The notes under the pieces were generated by a model, which searched no databases, was not told the origin of the DNA, and saw nothing but the letters and a program-made list of their open reading frames with translations. This document shows, one piece after another, positions 33,890 to 45,187 of a DNA stretch of 64,000 nt. The stretch's first letter is position 1. Each line of letters starts with the position of its first letter. The translations under genes were made by a program, and so were the position numbers. Source of the stretch: Mya arenaria (taxonomy: Eukaryota > Mollusca > Bivalvia > Myida > Myidae); assembly GCF_026914265.1 (NCBI RefSeq), contig NC_069130.1, positions 15,898,366 to 15,962,365 on the forward strand, written 5' to 3'.

Positions 33890-35118
33890 GTGACGTCATT
33901 TGAAATAAATGTGTCAAGTTTTTTTAAAATCTGTCCATACAAGGGAAAGTTACAGCCCGGACACGACAACCTATACTCTATGTCCTTATATGCAGCACTC
34001 CATTGTGAATAAACACTATGTGTGACCTTGACCTTTGAGGCAGGGACACGGGTCTTGCACACGACACGTCGTCTTGGTATGTGAAATACATGTGGCAAGT
34101 TATTTTAAAATCTGTCCATACAAGGGAAAGTTACACCCCGGACACGACAACCTATACTCTATGTCCTTATATGCAGCACTCCATTGTAAATTAACTCAAG
34201 TCTAAGTGTGACCTTGACCTTTGAGGTAGGGACACGGGTTTTACACGCGACACGTCGTCTTGGTATGTGGAACACATTTGGCAAGTTATTTTAAAATCTG
34301 TCCATACAAGGGAAAGTTACAGCCCGGACACGACAACCTATACTCTATGTCCTTATATGCAGCACTCCATTGTAAATAAACACTATGTGTGACCTTGACC
34401 TTTGAGGTAGGGACACGGGTCTTAGACGCGACACGTCGTCTTGGTATGTGGAACACATGTGGCAAGTAATTTTAAAATCTGTCCATACAAGGGAAAGTTA
34501 CAGCCCGGACACGACAACCTATACTCTATGTCCTTATATGCAGCACTCCATTGTGAATAAACACTAAGTGTGACCTTGACCTTTGAGGTAGGGACAAGGG
34601 TCTTGCACGCGACACGTCGTCTTGGTATGTGGAACACATGTGGCAAGTTATTTTAAAATCTGTCCATACAAGGGAAAGTTACAGCCCGGACACGACAACC
34701 TGTACTCTATGTCCTTATATGCAGCACTCCACTGTGAATAAACACTACGTGTGACCTTGACCTTTGAGGTAGGGACACGGGTCTTGCACGCGACACGTGG
34801 TCTTGGTATGTGGTACACATGTGGCAAGTTATTTTAAAATCTGTCCATACAAGAGAAAGTTACAGCCCGGACACGACAACCTATACTCTTTGTCCTTATA
34901 TGCAGCACTCCATTGTGAATAACCACTAAGTGTGACCTTGACCTTCGAGGTAGGGACACGAGTCTTGCACGCCATACGTCGTCTTGGTATGTGGAACACA
35001 TGTGGCAAGTTATTTTAAAATCTGTCCATACAAGGGAAAGTTACAGAGCCGGACGGACGGACGGACGAACGGACGGACGGACGGACGGTGCGATTTTAAT
35101 ATGCCCACCTTCGGGGGC
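33890..35118. mobile_element. Pearl-like tandem-repeat element (181-bp units), abutting galaxin copy C
   Basis: Seven units of about 181 bp very similar to the array at 24,440-25,942, ending in (CGGA)n at 35,051-35,088 and the same GTGCGATTTTAATATGCCC ... TTCGGGGGCATAA terminus. The right end joins directly to exon 3 sequence of copy C at 35,121. The left end lacks the ATGCCCCCGAA arm seen in the other copy, so it is truncated there or starts within a unit. Confidence 0.75.
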
Positions 35119-35259
35119 ATAAAAATCTGCTGCGGAAGCCTTCCTCATGCAAGGTTTATAGGCGGACACGAGTTGGGATGTTTTCAAGGTAAGGATTAAA
35201 AGGTGTTATTTTCGTAGCTCAACCACACGATTTTGTCCTAGCAGTGTTATTTGATTTAT

Positions 35260-37760
35260 TTTACGCTGTTATTTTGCCCCCCCCCCCCCCTTCGAAGAAG
35301 AGGGGTATATTGCTTTGCACATGTCGGTCGGTCGGTCGGTCGGTCCGTCGGTAGACCAATGCTTGTCCGAGTGATAACTCAACAATTCTTAGACGTATGG
35401 CCATCAATTTTGACATGAAGGTTGTGCCTGACTAGTTGATGCCCACAGTGACTATTGATTTTAGGGCTTATCAGGTCAAAGGTCAATAACGTGATAACTC
35501 AACAATGCCTACACCTATGACCCTCATGCTTGACTTGGAGGTTGGGCCTAACCAGTAGATGAACCCTATTGTTTTGGGGGGTCATCGGGCAAAATGTCAA
35601 GGTCACAGTGACCTTGAATGGTAAAAGCTTGTCCGAGTGATAACTCCACAATGCCTGCACCAATGTCTCTCATACTTGAATTGGAGGTTGGGCCTGACCA
35701 GTAGATGACCTCTATTGTTTTTTGGGGTCATCGGACCAAAGGTCAAGGTCACAGTGACCTTGAATTGTAAAAGGTTGTCCGAGTGATAATTCGACAATGC
35801 TTGCACCCATGGCCCTAAAACCTGACATGAAGGTATGGCCTGACCAGCAGATGACCCCTATTGTTTGTGTGGGTCATTTGGCCAAAGGTCAAGGTCACAG
35901 TGACCATGAATGGTAAAAGGTTGTCCGAGTGATAAATCGACAATGCCTGCACCCATGGCCCTCAAACTGGACTTGGAGGTTGGGCCTAACCTGTAGATGG
36001 CCCTTTTTGATTTAAGGGGTCATTGAGCTAAAGGCCAAGGTCACAGTGACCTTGAATGATAAAAGGTTGTCCGAGTGATACTTCAACAATGCCTGCACTC
36101 ATGGCCCTCAAACTTAGAGGTTTGGCCTGAACAGTAGATGACACCTTTTGATTTTAGGATCAAAGGTCAAGGTCACAGTGACCTTGAAAGCGAACTAGAC
36201 AATTCTTGGACCGATGGTCATCAAACTTGAGATGAAGGTTAGGCCTGACCAGTAGATGACCCCTATTGACTTTGGGGGTCATCGGGCTAAGGTCAAGGTC
36301 ACAGTAATCGTAAACGCAAAACAGTTAACAACACTTCTCCCAGTAATATCTCAACAATGCCTTAACCAATGATCATCAAACTTGACATGGAAGTTTGGTC
36401 TAACCAGTAAATTACCCTTATTGATGTTAGGAGTCATCGGGTCAAAGGTCAAGTTCACAGTGACCTTTATTGCGAAAATGTTTCGAGTGATAACTTGTCA
36501 ATGCATGCACCCATGGCCCTCAAACTTGATTTGGAGTTGCGTCTGACCTGTAGATGAGCCCTTATGATTTTAGGGTTTTTTTTAACGAAAAAGCTTGTCT
36601 GTGTGATAACTTGACAATGCCTGCACCCATGGTCTTCAAACTTGACAATTAGGTTTTTGGGGACCAGCTGATGAATCCTAAGGATTTTGAGGTCATAGAG
36701 TCAAAGGTAATGGTCATAACACACGCTATCCTCACACTTTGAATGGTCATAATCTTAAAACGGACCAAGGTCAAGGTCACAGTAACCTTAAACGCAAAAC
36801 AGTTTAAAAAATCTTCTCCCAGTAATATCTCAACAATGCCTTAACCAATGATCATCAGACTTGACATGGAAGTTTGGCCTGACCAGTAGATGACCCTTAT
36901 TGATTTAAGGAGTCATCGGGTCAAAGGATAAGTTCACAGTGACCTTGTTTGCGAAAATATTTCGAGTGATAAATTGACAATGCATGCACCCATGGCCCTT
37001 AAACTTGATTTGGAGTTGCGTCTGACCTGTAGATGACCCATTATGATTTAAGGGGTTTTTAAACGAAAAAAGCTTGTCTGTGTTATAATTTGACAATGCC
37101 TGCATCCATGGTCTTCAAACTTAACATTTAGGTTTTTGGGGATCAGCTGATGACTCCTATGGATTTTGAGGTCATAGAGTCAAAGGTCATGGTCATAACA
37201 CACGCTATCTTCACACTTTGAATGGTCATAATCTTAAAACGGGCCAAGGTCAAGGTCACAGTAACCTTAAACGCAAAACATTTAACAACTCTTCTCCCAG
37301 TAATATCTCAACAATGCCTAAACCAATGATCATCAAACTTGACATGGAAGTTTGGCCTAACCAGTAGATGACCATTATAGATCTTAGGAGTCATCGGGTC
37401 AAAGGTCAAGTTCACAGTGACCTTGAATGCGAAAATGTTTCGAGTGATAACTTGACAATGCATGCACCCATGGCCCTCAAACTTGATTTGGAGTTGCGTC
37501 TGACCTGTAGATGACCCCTTATGATTTTAGGGGTTTTGAAACGAAAAAAGCTTGTCTGTGTGATAACTTGACAATGCCTGCACCCATGGCCCTCAAACTT
37601 GACATTTAGTTTTTGGGGACCAGCTGATTACTCTTATGGATTTTGAGGTCATAGAGTCAAAGGTCATGGTCATAACACAATCTATCCTCACACTTTGAAT
37701 AGTCATAATCATAAAGCTGCCTCAACGGCATCATATGTCTGTGACAAATCTCATGTCATT
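35260..37760. mobile_element. Pearl-like tandem-repeat element in intron of copy C
   Basis: Inverted counterpart of 11,115-13,370. It begins with a C15 run and CTTCGAAGAAGAGGGGTATA, then (GGTC)n, then about 17 units containing GGTCAAGGTCACAGTGACC. Its far part shows three higher-order units of about 470 bp (starting near 36,290, 36,770 and 37,240) where copy A has two. The element was therefore present before the A/C duplication and has since changed copy number. Confidence 0.7.
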
Positions 37761-37895
37761 TCGGTCCATGCATATTTCATTCAATTGTCCATATAATCCT
37801 GGCAACATGGCGCTCAGGGGGGCATAATGTTTGACAAACATTTCTTGTTATTAATCATATTCTTATTGATTTTCACGATGATGAATATGAATATG

Positions 37896-37898
37896 AAT

Positions 37899-37960
<62 letters not shown>

Positions 37961-38029
37961 AATGATGACGTCGACGACGACGACGACAACGATGACGATG
38001 ATGATCAATAATGATGATGGTGATGAATC

Positions 38030-38121
<92 letters not shown>

Positions 38122-38122
38122 A

Positions 38123-38185
<63 letters not shown>
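37896..38185. repeat. (GAT)n microsatellites
   Basis: (GAT)n at 37,896-37,958 and 38,032-38,185, separated by a GAC-rich stretch, at the same position as the arrays in copy A. They end about 20 bp before exon 4 of copy C. Poly-Asp, poly-His, poly-Met and poly-Ile frames are artefacts. Confidence 0.95.
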
Positions 38186-39728
38186 GTGATGTTTTTTTTC
38201 ACAGACAAAGTTTTCAACAAAACTGAAAAAAGTGGTTGTGGCGATGGACTGGAACTCAGAACCAGTGTGAAAGAGATATACACGAAAGACTTCATCTGCT
38301 GTTTTGGCCAGTTTCATATAAAGGAGAATGATGACAGTAAGAATTATTCCGATTTCACTACTACACTCAAGATGATTACGAAATCAAAATAATTGACTAT
38401 TCTTCTTTCCAAGAGATATAGCACGAATCCCTACATCAAAATTTATAATTTGCAATACCTTTTATAAAGGAATTAAACTTAAACGATTATTCGGACTTCC
38501 CCCGATGCAATATTAGAAAAATGTTATGTTAAATAAATATATATACACCCATTTTGGCTGACTTAAGTGATTTTAATTGCAACTAAAAGGATGCTGTCGT
38601 GGTGATAAGGAGCGGTTGTACAAACGCAGATTGCAAGAGTGTTGCAATGGTGTCGTGGTCGATCGCAAGGTTGGTACGGCTCAGGTGTGCCGCGGAACAG
38701 AACTGGTGGATAGGAATGCCGGAATACATAGATTACGTCAATGCACAGGACCAAACGGACAAGAAACAGAATATGACCCAAGCAGTTATGTTTGCTGCAC
38801 ACAAACCGGTAGGCTGTAATATCAATTTCCTGTTCGCATTCCAGTTAAATGCAATTACCTGAATATGTATTAATACCGCTTATTTTGATGTATGTGCGTT
38901 GTATTTCTATGACGTTTGTGGTATTGTGTGTCTCTCATAAAGTTTGTGTTACGTCTTTGTAGTCCCTGTAATTTCCGTTGTATTATTAATATCTGTAACA
39001 CCATCACAGTTACTCTTGCTTTAAACCAAATGGCAAAAGCAAACCAAATGAAGTGTCTTATTGTTATTGAATGGATTACAAAAACAAAAACAACGTTCAC
39101 ATTGCAGAAAGTATTATGGTATGAAACAAGTAAAATAATGTAAAATCGGATAATTTGCTTACAGCAACTGTTTTGGCTTCTTAAAATATAAAAAATCGGG
39201 ATCCTGCTTTAAGTTAAATAATTAAATTATGAGAAATGAAATATGATTGTTTGTCTCGAATTTTCCTTTTCAAAATTCAAGAAATGTTCACAGTTGTATT
39301 TCATTTTAGAAGATATTTAAAGTCGAGTTATTTGAGACGAATAAGAATGTAAAAAATACTCCAACATGAGTTTTATTGTTCTTACAGAGCTGGACCTTTA
39401 TCTTGACGACGTTAATTTTACGGATGATGGATCAAATCTTAACGTAACAATTATCCAACCGGATGAATTTGTCAACAAGAAAGTCTCATTATTTTTGCCA
39501 TACATATGTCCATGTCTCGACAGTGGCCATGTGTACACGCTATTTACAAACAGGGGATGGGTTCGAAATTTGACAATAGACGGAAACCTTGAATTCACAA
39601 ACTTTCAAACAATAAGGAAAAACGATTTTCTAGTAAGAAGAGGAAGTGGGGCGGACAAATTTACATGCACAATTAGGCGAAAACATTCTGATTTCTACAA
39701 TTCCTGGAGAGTGTCACCAGTTCGTTGA

Positions 39729-40720
39729 AAGTAATATAGTCGAGAAAAACATTTAACGGTGGATAAAAACATATTGTCATGTAGAGGAGCCAATCAAATC
39801 AAATCTTACTATGGAACGTCATAGTAAGTTGAGGAACAAAATCTTTTGGAAATATATTTAACTCAACACAGTCTTACAATGGAATGAAAAGTCGTCCACC
39901 GATTCGGGAAATGATAGTTATTTGCTTACATCTTCAAGGGACTTGGATATAAATGTTGAAACGGGGGATTACTGCAACAAATCAGTTTCAACTCGATTGT
40001 GAAGAAAATTATTATCTCATATAGTTCAATTTATGCTAAGACTAAACGTTGATGTCCAATAGGACCAAAATCCCTAATCTCGGACGTGAGACGGACAACA
40101 TAAGTTCAACTAATCCTAGATAACAACCTTTATTACATAATGCCATCCAGTTATGTTGCATTGGTTTATGAAACAACACACCATGAAACATGTAACAGAT
40201 GGAAATAATATGTCAAAAAAGAAACGGCTAAAAGTTTAATATTTCGAAAAGGTGGCAGAGTTCTAGATAAATTACGTTTTTACAATGATGGTAGTTTTAT
40301 TAATTTAGTTCGCAATTTACCGTATACCTGAGTATACGACAGGTGTTTGTGTGAGTAAAAAGAACACTGTCTGGATAGGCTTAACAAACAATTTAAATAA
40401 AAGTTTATGATATTCTATGGATTTGTAATCTAGGATACCCCTAGAAGGATTGAAATCGACGGCGTCCATATTGGTAGGGTTTATTTATTTTCGTATTATT
40501 ATGGAAGGTTCTGGTTAATAGTAACAAATGAACTAGAAAACAAATATCCTTGTTCATAAAACTATGTTAAGTAATACTGAAACACGTCTACGAAGTTTTT
40601 GGCAATGTGTATTAAGAAATTCTTTACATACGTAGGATTTTATCGCGTAAACTAAAATAGTATGTCAAGAATCTTCCCCTGTATCTGTCTCTTTTAGGAC
40701 AACTTGTCAGAGACAATTTT
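39729..40720 (+). repeat. 3' flank of copy C, diverged duplicate of 16,925-17,970
   Basis: Collinear with the flanks of copies A and B, with many substitutions and indels (for example GGACTTGGATATAAATGTTG and GTCTACGAAGTTTTTGGCAA regions). Homology fades near 40,720, before the minisatellite seen in the other flanks. It supports copy C as the earliest branch. Confidence 0.75.
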
Positions 40721-41344
40721 ATTCCAAACCTTTGAAGTACGATCAATGACAATAAAACATTGTTTTGAACTGCAAAAGTGCTATTACATGTTTTCTTTCA
40801 GTTCTTTCAGTTCTCTGTCTATGTAATAGTCATACATTTATTACCGTCAGCCATGTATATAATGCATAAAATACTATTTATGAATGATCAAGAGTTTTTT
40901 ATCTGTTTTATTGTGTGTTATGTGTGAGAACTATTTAAAACGAGTTTAAACTGAATTATGATTTGAAAATATCACGTACTAGTAGAAATATTTTCTTTTG
41001 TATAACTATTTAGGGATAGGTTACACTACGTGACCAAACAATTAAATATTTAAAAGACATTATTAGTCGTCGTTTCTAGAAACAGTAAGCAGTACAACGT
41101 CAACGTGTTGTCGACATTGCCTAGGTACCACAGAAAATCTTATTCCATACACCACAATCGTTCATTGACTATTATTGACATCAGTGTTTGCAACTCTCAC
41201 AACAACTGTCAATTAATTTATTTGGGTCAATTGGGTACACATCGGGGATTAAAGGGACCATCAATTTTCTACTTGGAAACTAGCCACATCTGATAATTAC
41301 GTTTGTTAATCGTGAATTTTGCGAATTTTATAATGATTTTTTTT
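40721..41344. other. Intergenic, nothing recognised
   Basis: AT-rich; no supported features. Confidence 0.4.
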
Positions 41345-41432
41345 TTCGAATACTCGAGTAGTGAATTAGTACTCGGGTACTCGGATGATCGATCGAGTAA
41401 ACGAGTACTCGGGTACTCGTTACCATCCCTAC
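41345..41432 (-). mobile_element. hAT-like terminal fragment
   Basis: The minus strand starts TAGGGATGGTAACGAGTACC and continues with repeated GAGTACCCGAGTACTCG motifs. GGGATGGTAACGAGTA-type starts with ACTCG repeats are usual at ends of hAT-derived MITEs. The other end was not found, so this is a fragment or an unresolved short element. Confidence 0.4.
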
Positions 41433-41769
41433 TATAAACACCCTATAACTATTAGGTCTGACAGAAATTGAATAGTTTTGCTCGTAAATAATGGAAATAT
41501 TGCAAAGAATATTAGCATTTTGGATCAAAGTTGAGTTAGTTACTCTCATATTTGACTTTTTACTTTTATTTAAATTGGCACAACATCAAAAGCTATGCAA
41601 GTTGCGTCAATCTACTCGTTACAGTCCAAGTCATTTTCATCATTAATTTGTCGTTGGAATGATTATATTCTATGCTACGTTTCGATATTATCAAAGGTTT
41701 AGTTTTGACCTCAGGTAATACATCTTTTGAGTTAATCCCTTAATGAAAATGAATGTTTTGATAACAAAC

Positions 41770-42085
41770 TGAACTGATTGTTTCTGCTTTGGGTACTTTG
41801 TCCCTATATGTGTTGTCTTTTGTACGTTCTCCCTATTTATTTCTGCTTTGGGTACTTTGTCTCTATATGTGTTGCCTTTTGTACTTTCTCCCTATGTATT
41901 TGTGTATTGTGTTCTTCTCCTAGTGTATTTCTGCATTGTGTACATTTTATCCCTATGTATTTTTGCTTTGTGTACTTTATCCCTATGTATTTCTGCTTTG
42001 TTTACTTTATCCCTATGTATTTCTGCTTTGTGCAGTTTACCCCTATGTATTTGTGCCTTGTGTACTGTACCCCTTTGTATATGTG
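41770..42085. repeat. Minisatellite of the 31-bp family, shorter array
   Basis: About ten units such as TTTATCCCTATGTATTTCTG, the same family and setting as 29,280-30,440. This supports one ancestral array duplicated with the neighbouring first exon. Confidence 0.8.
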
Positions 42086-42106
42086 CCTTATGTATTGTAG
42101 TTTGCC

Positions 42107-42419
42107 TGTAAAGCTGCGCTCTCACCGATTTACCATTTATACAACTTTTTTTTATTTTTTGTCTTGGAAATTGCATTTTTTGGCGTAATTATCTGCAAAC
42201 TAATGATATAAGATTGCTGACAAAGACTCAGATCGTAGAATTGAATATTTTCGTTCGAAAATAAATATATAGAACATCAATTGTTGAACTTAAATATAAA
42301 AATATGCGATCTAATTTTTTGTCAGGAGTCTTAAACATCTGGTTTACATGGATTTTCGCAAACATTGGTCCATTCCAAGATAAAAAAAATAAAAAGGTTG
42401 TCAAAACGTGCAGCTTTAA
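42107..42419. mobile_element. MITE, second copy of the TTAA / AGCTGCACTCTC family
   Basis: Termini AAGCTGCGCTCTCACCGATT and CGTGCAGCTTTAA, and internal sequence TATAAGATTGCTGACAAAGA shared with 27,815-28,155. The left TTAA has decayed. It sits inside the minisatellite-to-exon duplicate, between the 31-bp array and the flank of the 42.9-kb exon. Confidence 0.75.
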
Positions 42420-42489
42420 GTGTTTGGGACTTGTGTACTTCGTCCCTATGTAATTATGCCTCTATATCTTTAATTTGGCCTCTACGCTT

Positions 42490-43060
42490 TTGTGTCAAAT
42501 TGAACAAGGCTTAAACCTTTAATTGGTGAGGGTATTAGTTCATGCCTATTACATCAAGGTGATACTTTAAGGCAACAGTAAATCAACAACGAGTGATTCA
42601 ACATTACAAATAACGACCTAAATACACCGGTTTTAGAAAATATGAAACAAGGAAGAAATATAAAGATAACGATGCTACGTTTTGATTACTTTAACCTAAC
42701 AATGTTAATTTAAGTAATAATTTTAAGAAAGCAATTATAAAGCTTTGTGACTAAAAGATACGTTGTATATCTTGAACACCCTGATTTTCGTAATGTAAAT
42801 TTACACATAACTCAATTACGTTTATATTGAAAGTAAAACAAAGTTAAATCATGAAAACATAAACAATCCTGAGACACCAATCATGCTGAAGGTCATAAAG
42901 CCGACAAGAATACTTTTAATTCCATGCATTTTCGATGAAAATGTTAGCATGTTATTTTAACACCTATTAAAAATATAAACACTGCTCTATGTTTATCACC
43001 AGCGTTTTAGTTTCATAGTGTAAAGCTGAGCGGCAGTTAACCTTGAAAAATAAATCAAGA
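42490..43060. repeat. Duplicate of 30,535-31,130 (region of the extra first exon)
   Basis: Collinear similarity starting at AATTGAACAAGGCTTAAACC, through AACGAGTGATTCAACATTAC, to the signal-peptide exon and beyond. It shows that the extra exon was duplicated as a block. Confidence 0.8.
42869..42929 (-). pseudogene. Second extra signal-peptide exon, splice donor lost
   Basis: Reads MHGIKSILVGFMTFSMIGVS, all but identical to the 30,905 exon. The donor position that is GTTTGT there reads GATTGT here, so ordinary GT splicing is not expected. No ISG12 exons 2-4 follow on the same strand before galaxin copy C. It is best seen as a relic of a lost gene copy or a dead alternative exon. Confidence 0.65.
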
Positions 43061-44489
43061 TAACAATCCACTGCTGTCACATCTGAGTAACTCCGTGTAA
43101 TAGTAGCGCATAGTGGTTTCCCAGTTTATATAATATCTGTTTATTAGTACAGGTATATATCTACATATATATACCATCCTATTTTTAAACTTACTGGGAT
43201 TTACGTGGTAGACAGCTCTAATAAGTTTCTAATTGGAAGAAAGAGCTAAAAGCTATAGTTGAGTAACAGATTACTACACATTCCATTGAAAGAATGAACG
43301 CGTATCAACACATTGCCAGCTTATTTATTCCATTGATAGTTTGTTAATTCGAATACAATAAAGTGGTGATTAATTGACTTATTGAATTTCATGGTGATTT
43401 CATAGACTATACCTTTTCTCAAAATGAGCAGTTTGGGAGGCAATTTCCCTGGACTGATAACATGTTCGTAAACAACGAAATGGAAGCATACAAAAAGAAT
43501 GTCTTCACAATTTAACATAATTTTATTGGATAAATAGTTGCATTCACAGTTGTAATTGTTGATATTAACATAGCTTATTCTTCTAGGCAGTCAGCATTTA
43601 AAGTTGGAACCGTAGCAACGAAAGTACGGTATATTAAAGTAAAGCCAAGGGGAACAACCCTTCTAATCCAATTTCGTATATTTCCGATAGTTTGTAGTTA
43701 CTACTTAAATATACCATAATTAATGTTTAATATAAATGTGAGCTACAGAAGCGAGGTTAGGTCCAGCGCTCTTGTTTGCAGCTTTTGATCAAAGCAACTC
43801 GGTAATCTCCGTTTAGGGTATTCGACTTAGTTCGTAGGTGTATCAGCATCCTGTCAGGAAAATGGCTGATTCAAACGAAATTTCTAAGTCAGTTTAAATT
43901 TGAAGACCTTTTTTGTTGTCATAAAGCATTATTGTAACCCTTAAAACCAGATTTTTTAAAATTTATTACGAGCACTATTGTATCATTCATCTTTTAAGAA
44001 AAGGCATTCTTACTTTTTTTCATTTTTCACATAATATAGTACAGATAGAGAAATATGAATTAATATTTTTGAATTCCATTCTTTATTGTAGACTTGTGCA
44101 GAACAGAACAGACAATTCGTTAAAGTTAAGTATAATATGTCAACATTCACCATTTATGATTTAACCATAATGTTGTGTAACATAGGTCTAAAATAATTAG
44201 TCTAAAGGTGTAAAAACATTAGAGTTTAGAATAATGGTAGTTGTGGTTTATTAAGGCAGTATTATATAACTAAAATAAAATATTAACAATCATTTACAAG
44301 TTAAAATGCACGTTTGACACTCTATTTATACTGCAAATGAGTCATTAGAATACAATAAATTGTGAGAAACCCTGTTTGTATCATTGTGTTAAAATCAAAA
44401 TAGAATAAAAATGAAAAAGGCAAATAAAACAAATTGGGCGCTCCCTCCCAATTTTTTAATTAAGTGAGAACTGAGAAACTAAAGTTTTT
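43061..44489. other. Intergenic, nothing recognised
   Basis: AT-rich with no supported gene or array. Confidence 0.4.
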
Positions 44490-44830
44490 GGCCTTAGTGC
44501 GTAACAGGTTCAAAAACAAATTCAATTGGGCAAATGGCAAGTTGGTTCATCAGTCTGAAACCTCATTTATCGTACCGCAAAAAACATTAAAAAGATCCGC
44601 CTCAACTGCGGTTTCGTGGTCGAAGAGGCATTCTGACCATCGTTCATGTAAGCCGGGCATTTTTATCACTGTTAACGCTCCTTATGAGGTTCGTACATTT
44701 TATTTGGAGACCAAGATAATACAAAGTAAAAAATTACATACATGTATATTGAATATTTTGTAAAGTATGTATTGAGACGAAGCCTTTCAGAAAACAACAC
44801 GGTAGAGGTGGTAGTAGTAGTGTTGATTAT
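44490..44830. repeat. Segmental duplicate downstream of ISG12-like gene 2 (pairs with 22,690-23,040)
   Basis: Collinear with the region 3' of gene 1, followed here by GTAGTAGTAGTG and (AAT)n-like sequence and there by (AAT)n. It marks the 3' boundary of the gene-sized duplication unit. Confidence 0.75.
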
Positions 44831-44887
44831 AATAATAATAATGAAATTAATAATAATAATAAACGTTATTTCCGGTTAAAGATAAAA

Positions 44888-45046
44888 CATTAATTTTTGA
44901 ACTTAGATATTAAAATCTGCGAACTAATTTTTTTTCAGCAGTCTTATGTTACTTATGTCCATGCAGTTTCGCGAAAAATTGGCTCGTTCCAAGACAAAAA
45001 ATAAAAAAAATGTCAAAACGTTTAATGTCTGAGAGTGCAGCTTTAA
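44888..45046. mobile_element. Truncated MITE of the TTAA / AGCTGCACTCTC family
   Basis: Only one terminus is present (GAGAGTGCAGCTTTAA at its right end), with internal AGACAAAAAATAAAAAA as in the other copies. It lies about 140 bp downstream of the stop codon of gene 2. Confidence 0.7.
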
Positions 45047-45187
45047 GTTGATCACTCAATAATTATCTTGTATTAAATTTAAAAGTTTGAATAAGATTAA
45101 ATACGCATTTTGGAGAAGAAACTTCATTTATGCTATAGAGTATAGACACAAAACCAGTATAATTAAATAGTTTTTTATATCAATTGA

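Larger units (their letters stand above)
35121..39728 (+). pseudogene. Galaxin-like gene copy C, internally deleted
   Basis: Homologous in order to copy A but on the plus strand. The exon 3 remnant is at 35,121-35,188 (ICCGSLPHARFIGGHELGCF, donor kept, acceptor side replaced by the repeat element). Exon 4 is at 38,205-38,336, exon 5 at 38,590-38,808 and exon 10 at 39,388-39,728. Exons 6-8 and most of exon 9 are missing: intron 5 sequence joins near 39,100 to the last ~45 bases of exon 9. Exons 4, 5 and 10 keep GT/AG sites and open frames, and exon 5 could splice to exon 10 in frame. It differs from A and B by about 10% of residues in exons 5 and 10 (for example KKVSLFLPY for KKVTIVLPY), so it is older than the A/B duplication. 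No signal peptide exon was found. It is either a pseudogene or a shortened gene with an unseen start. Confidence 0.75.

Noticed and set aside
37814-38392. Poly-His / poly-Asp / poly-Met / poly-Ile frames up to 167 codons
   Set aside because: They result from the (GAT)n tracts. The real coding piece is exon 4 of copy C at 38,205-38,336.
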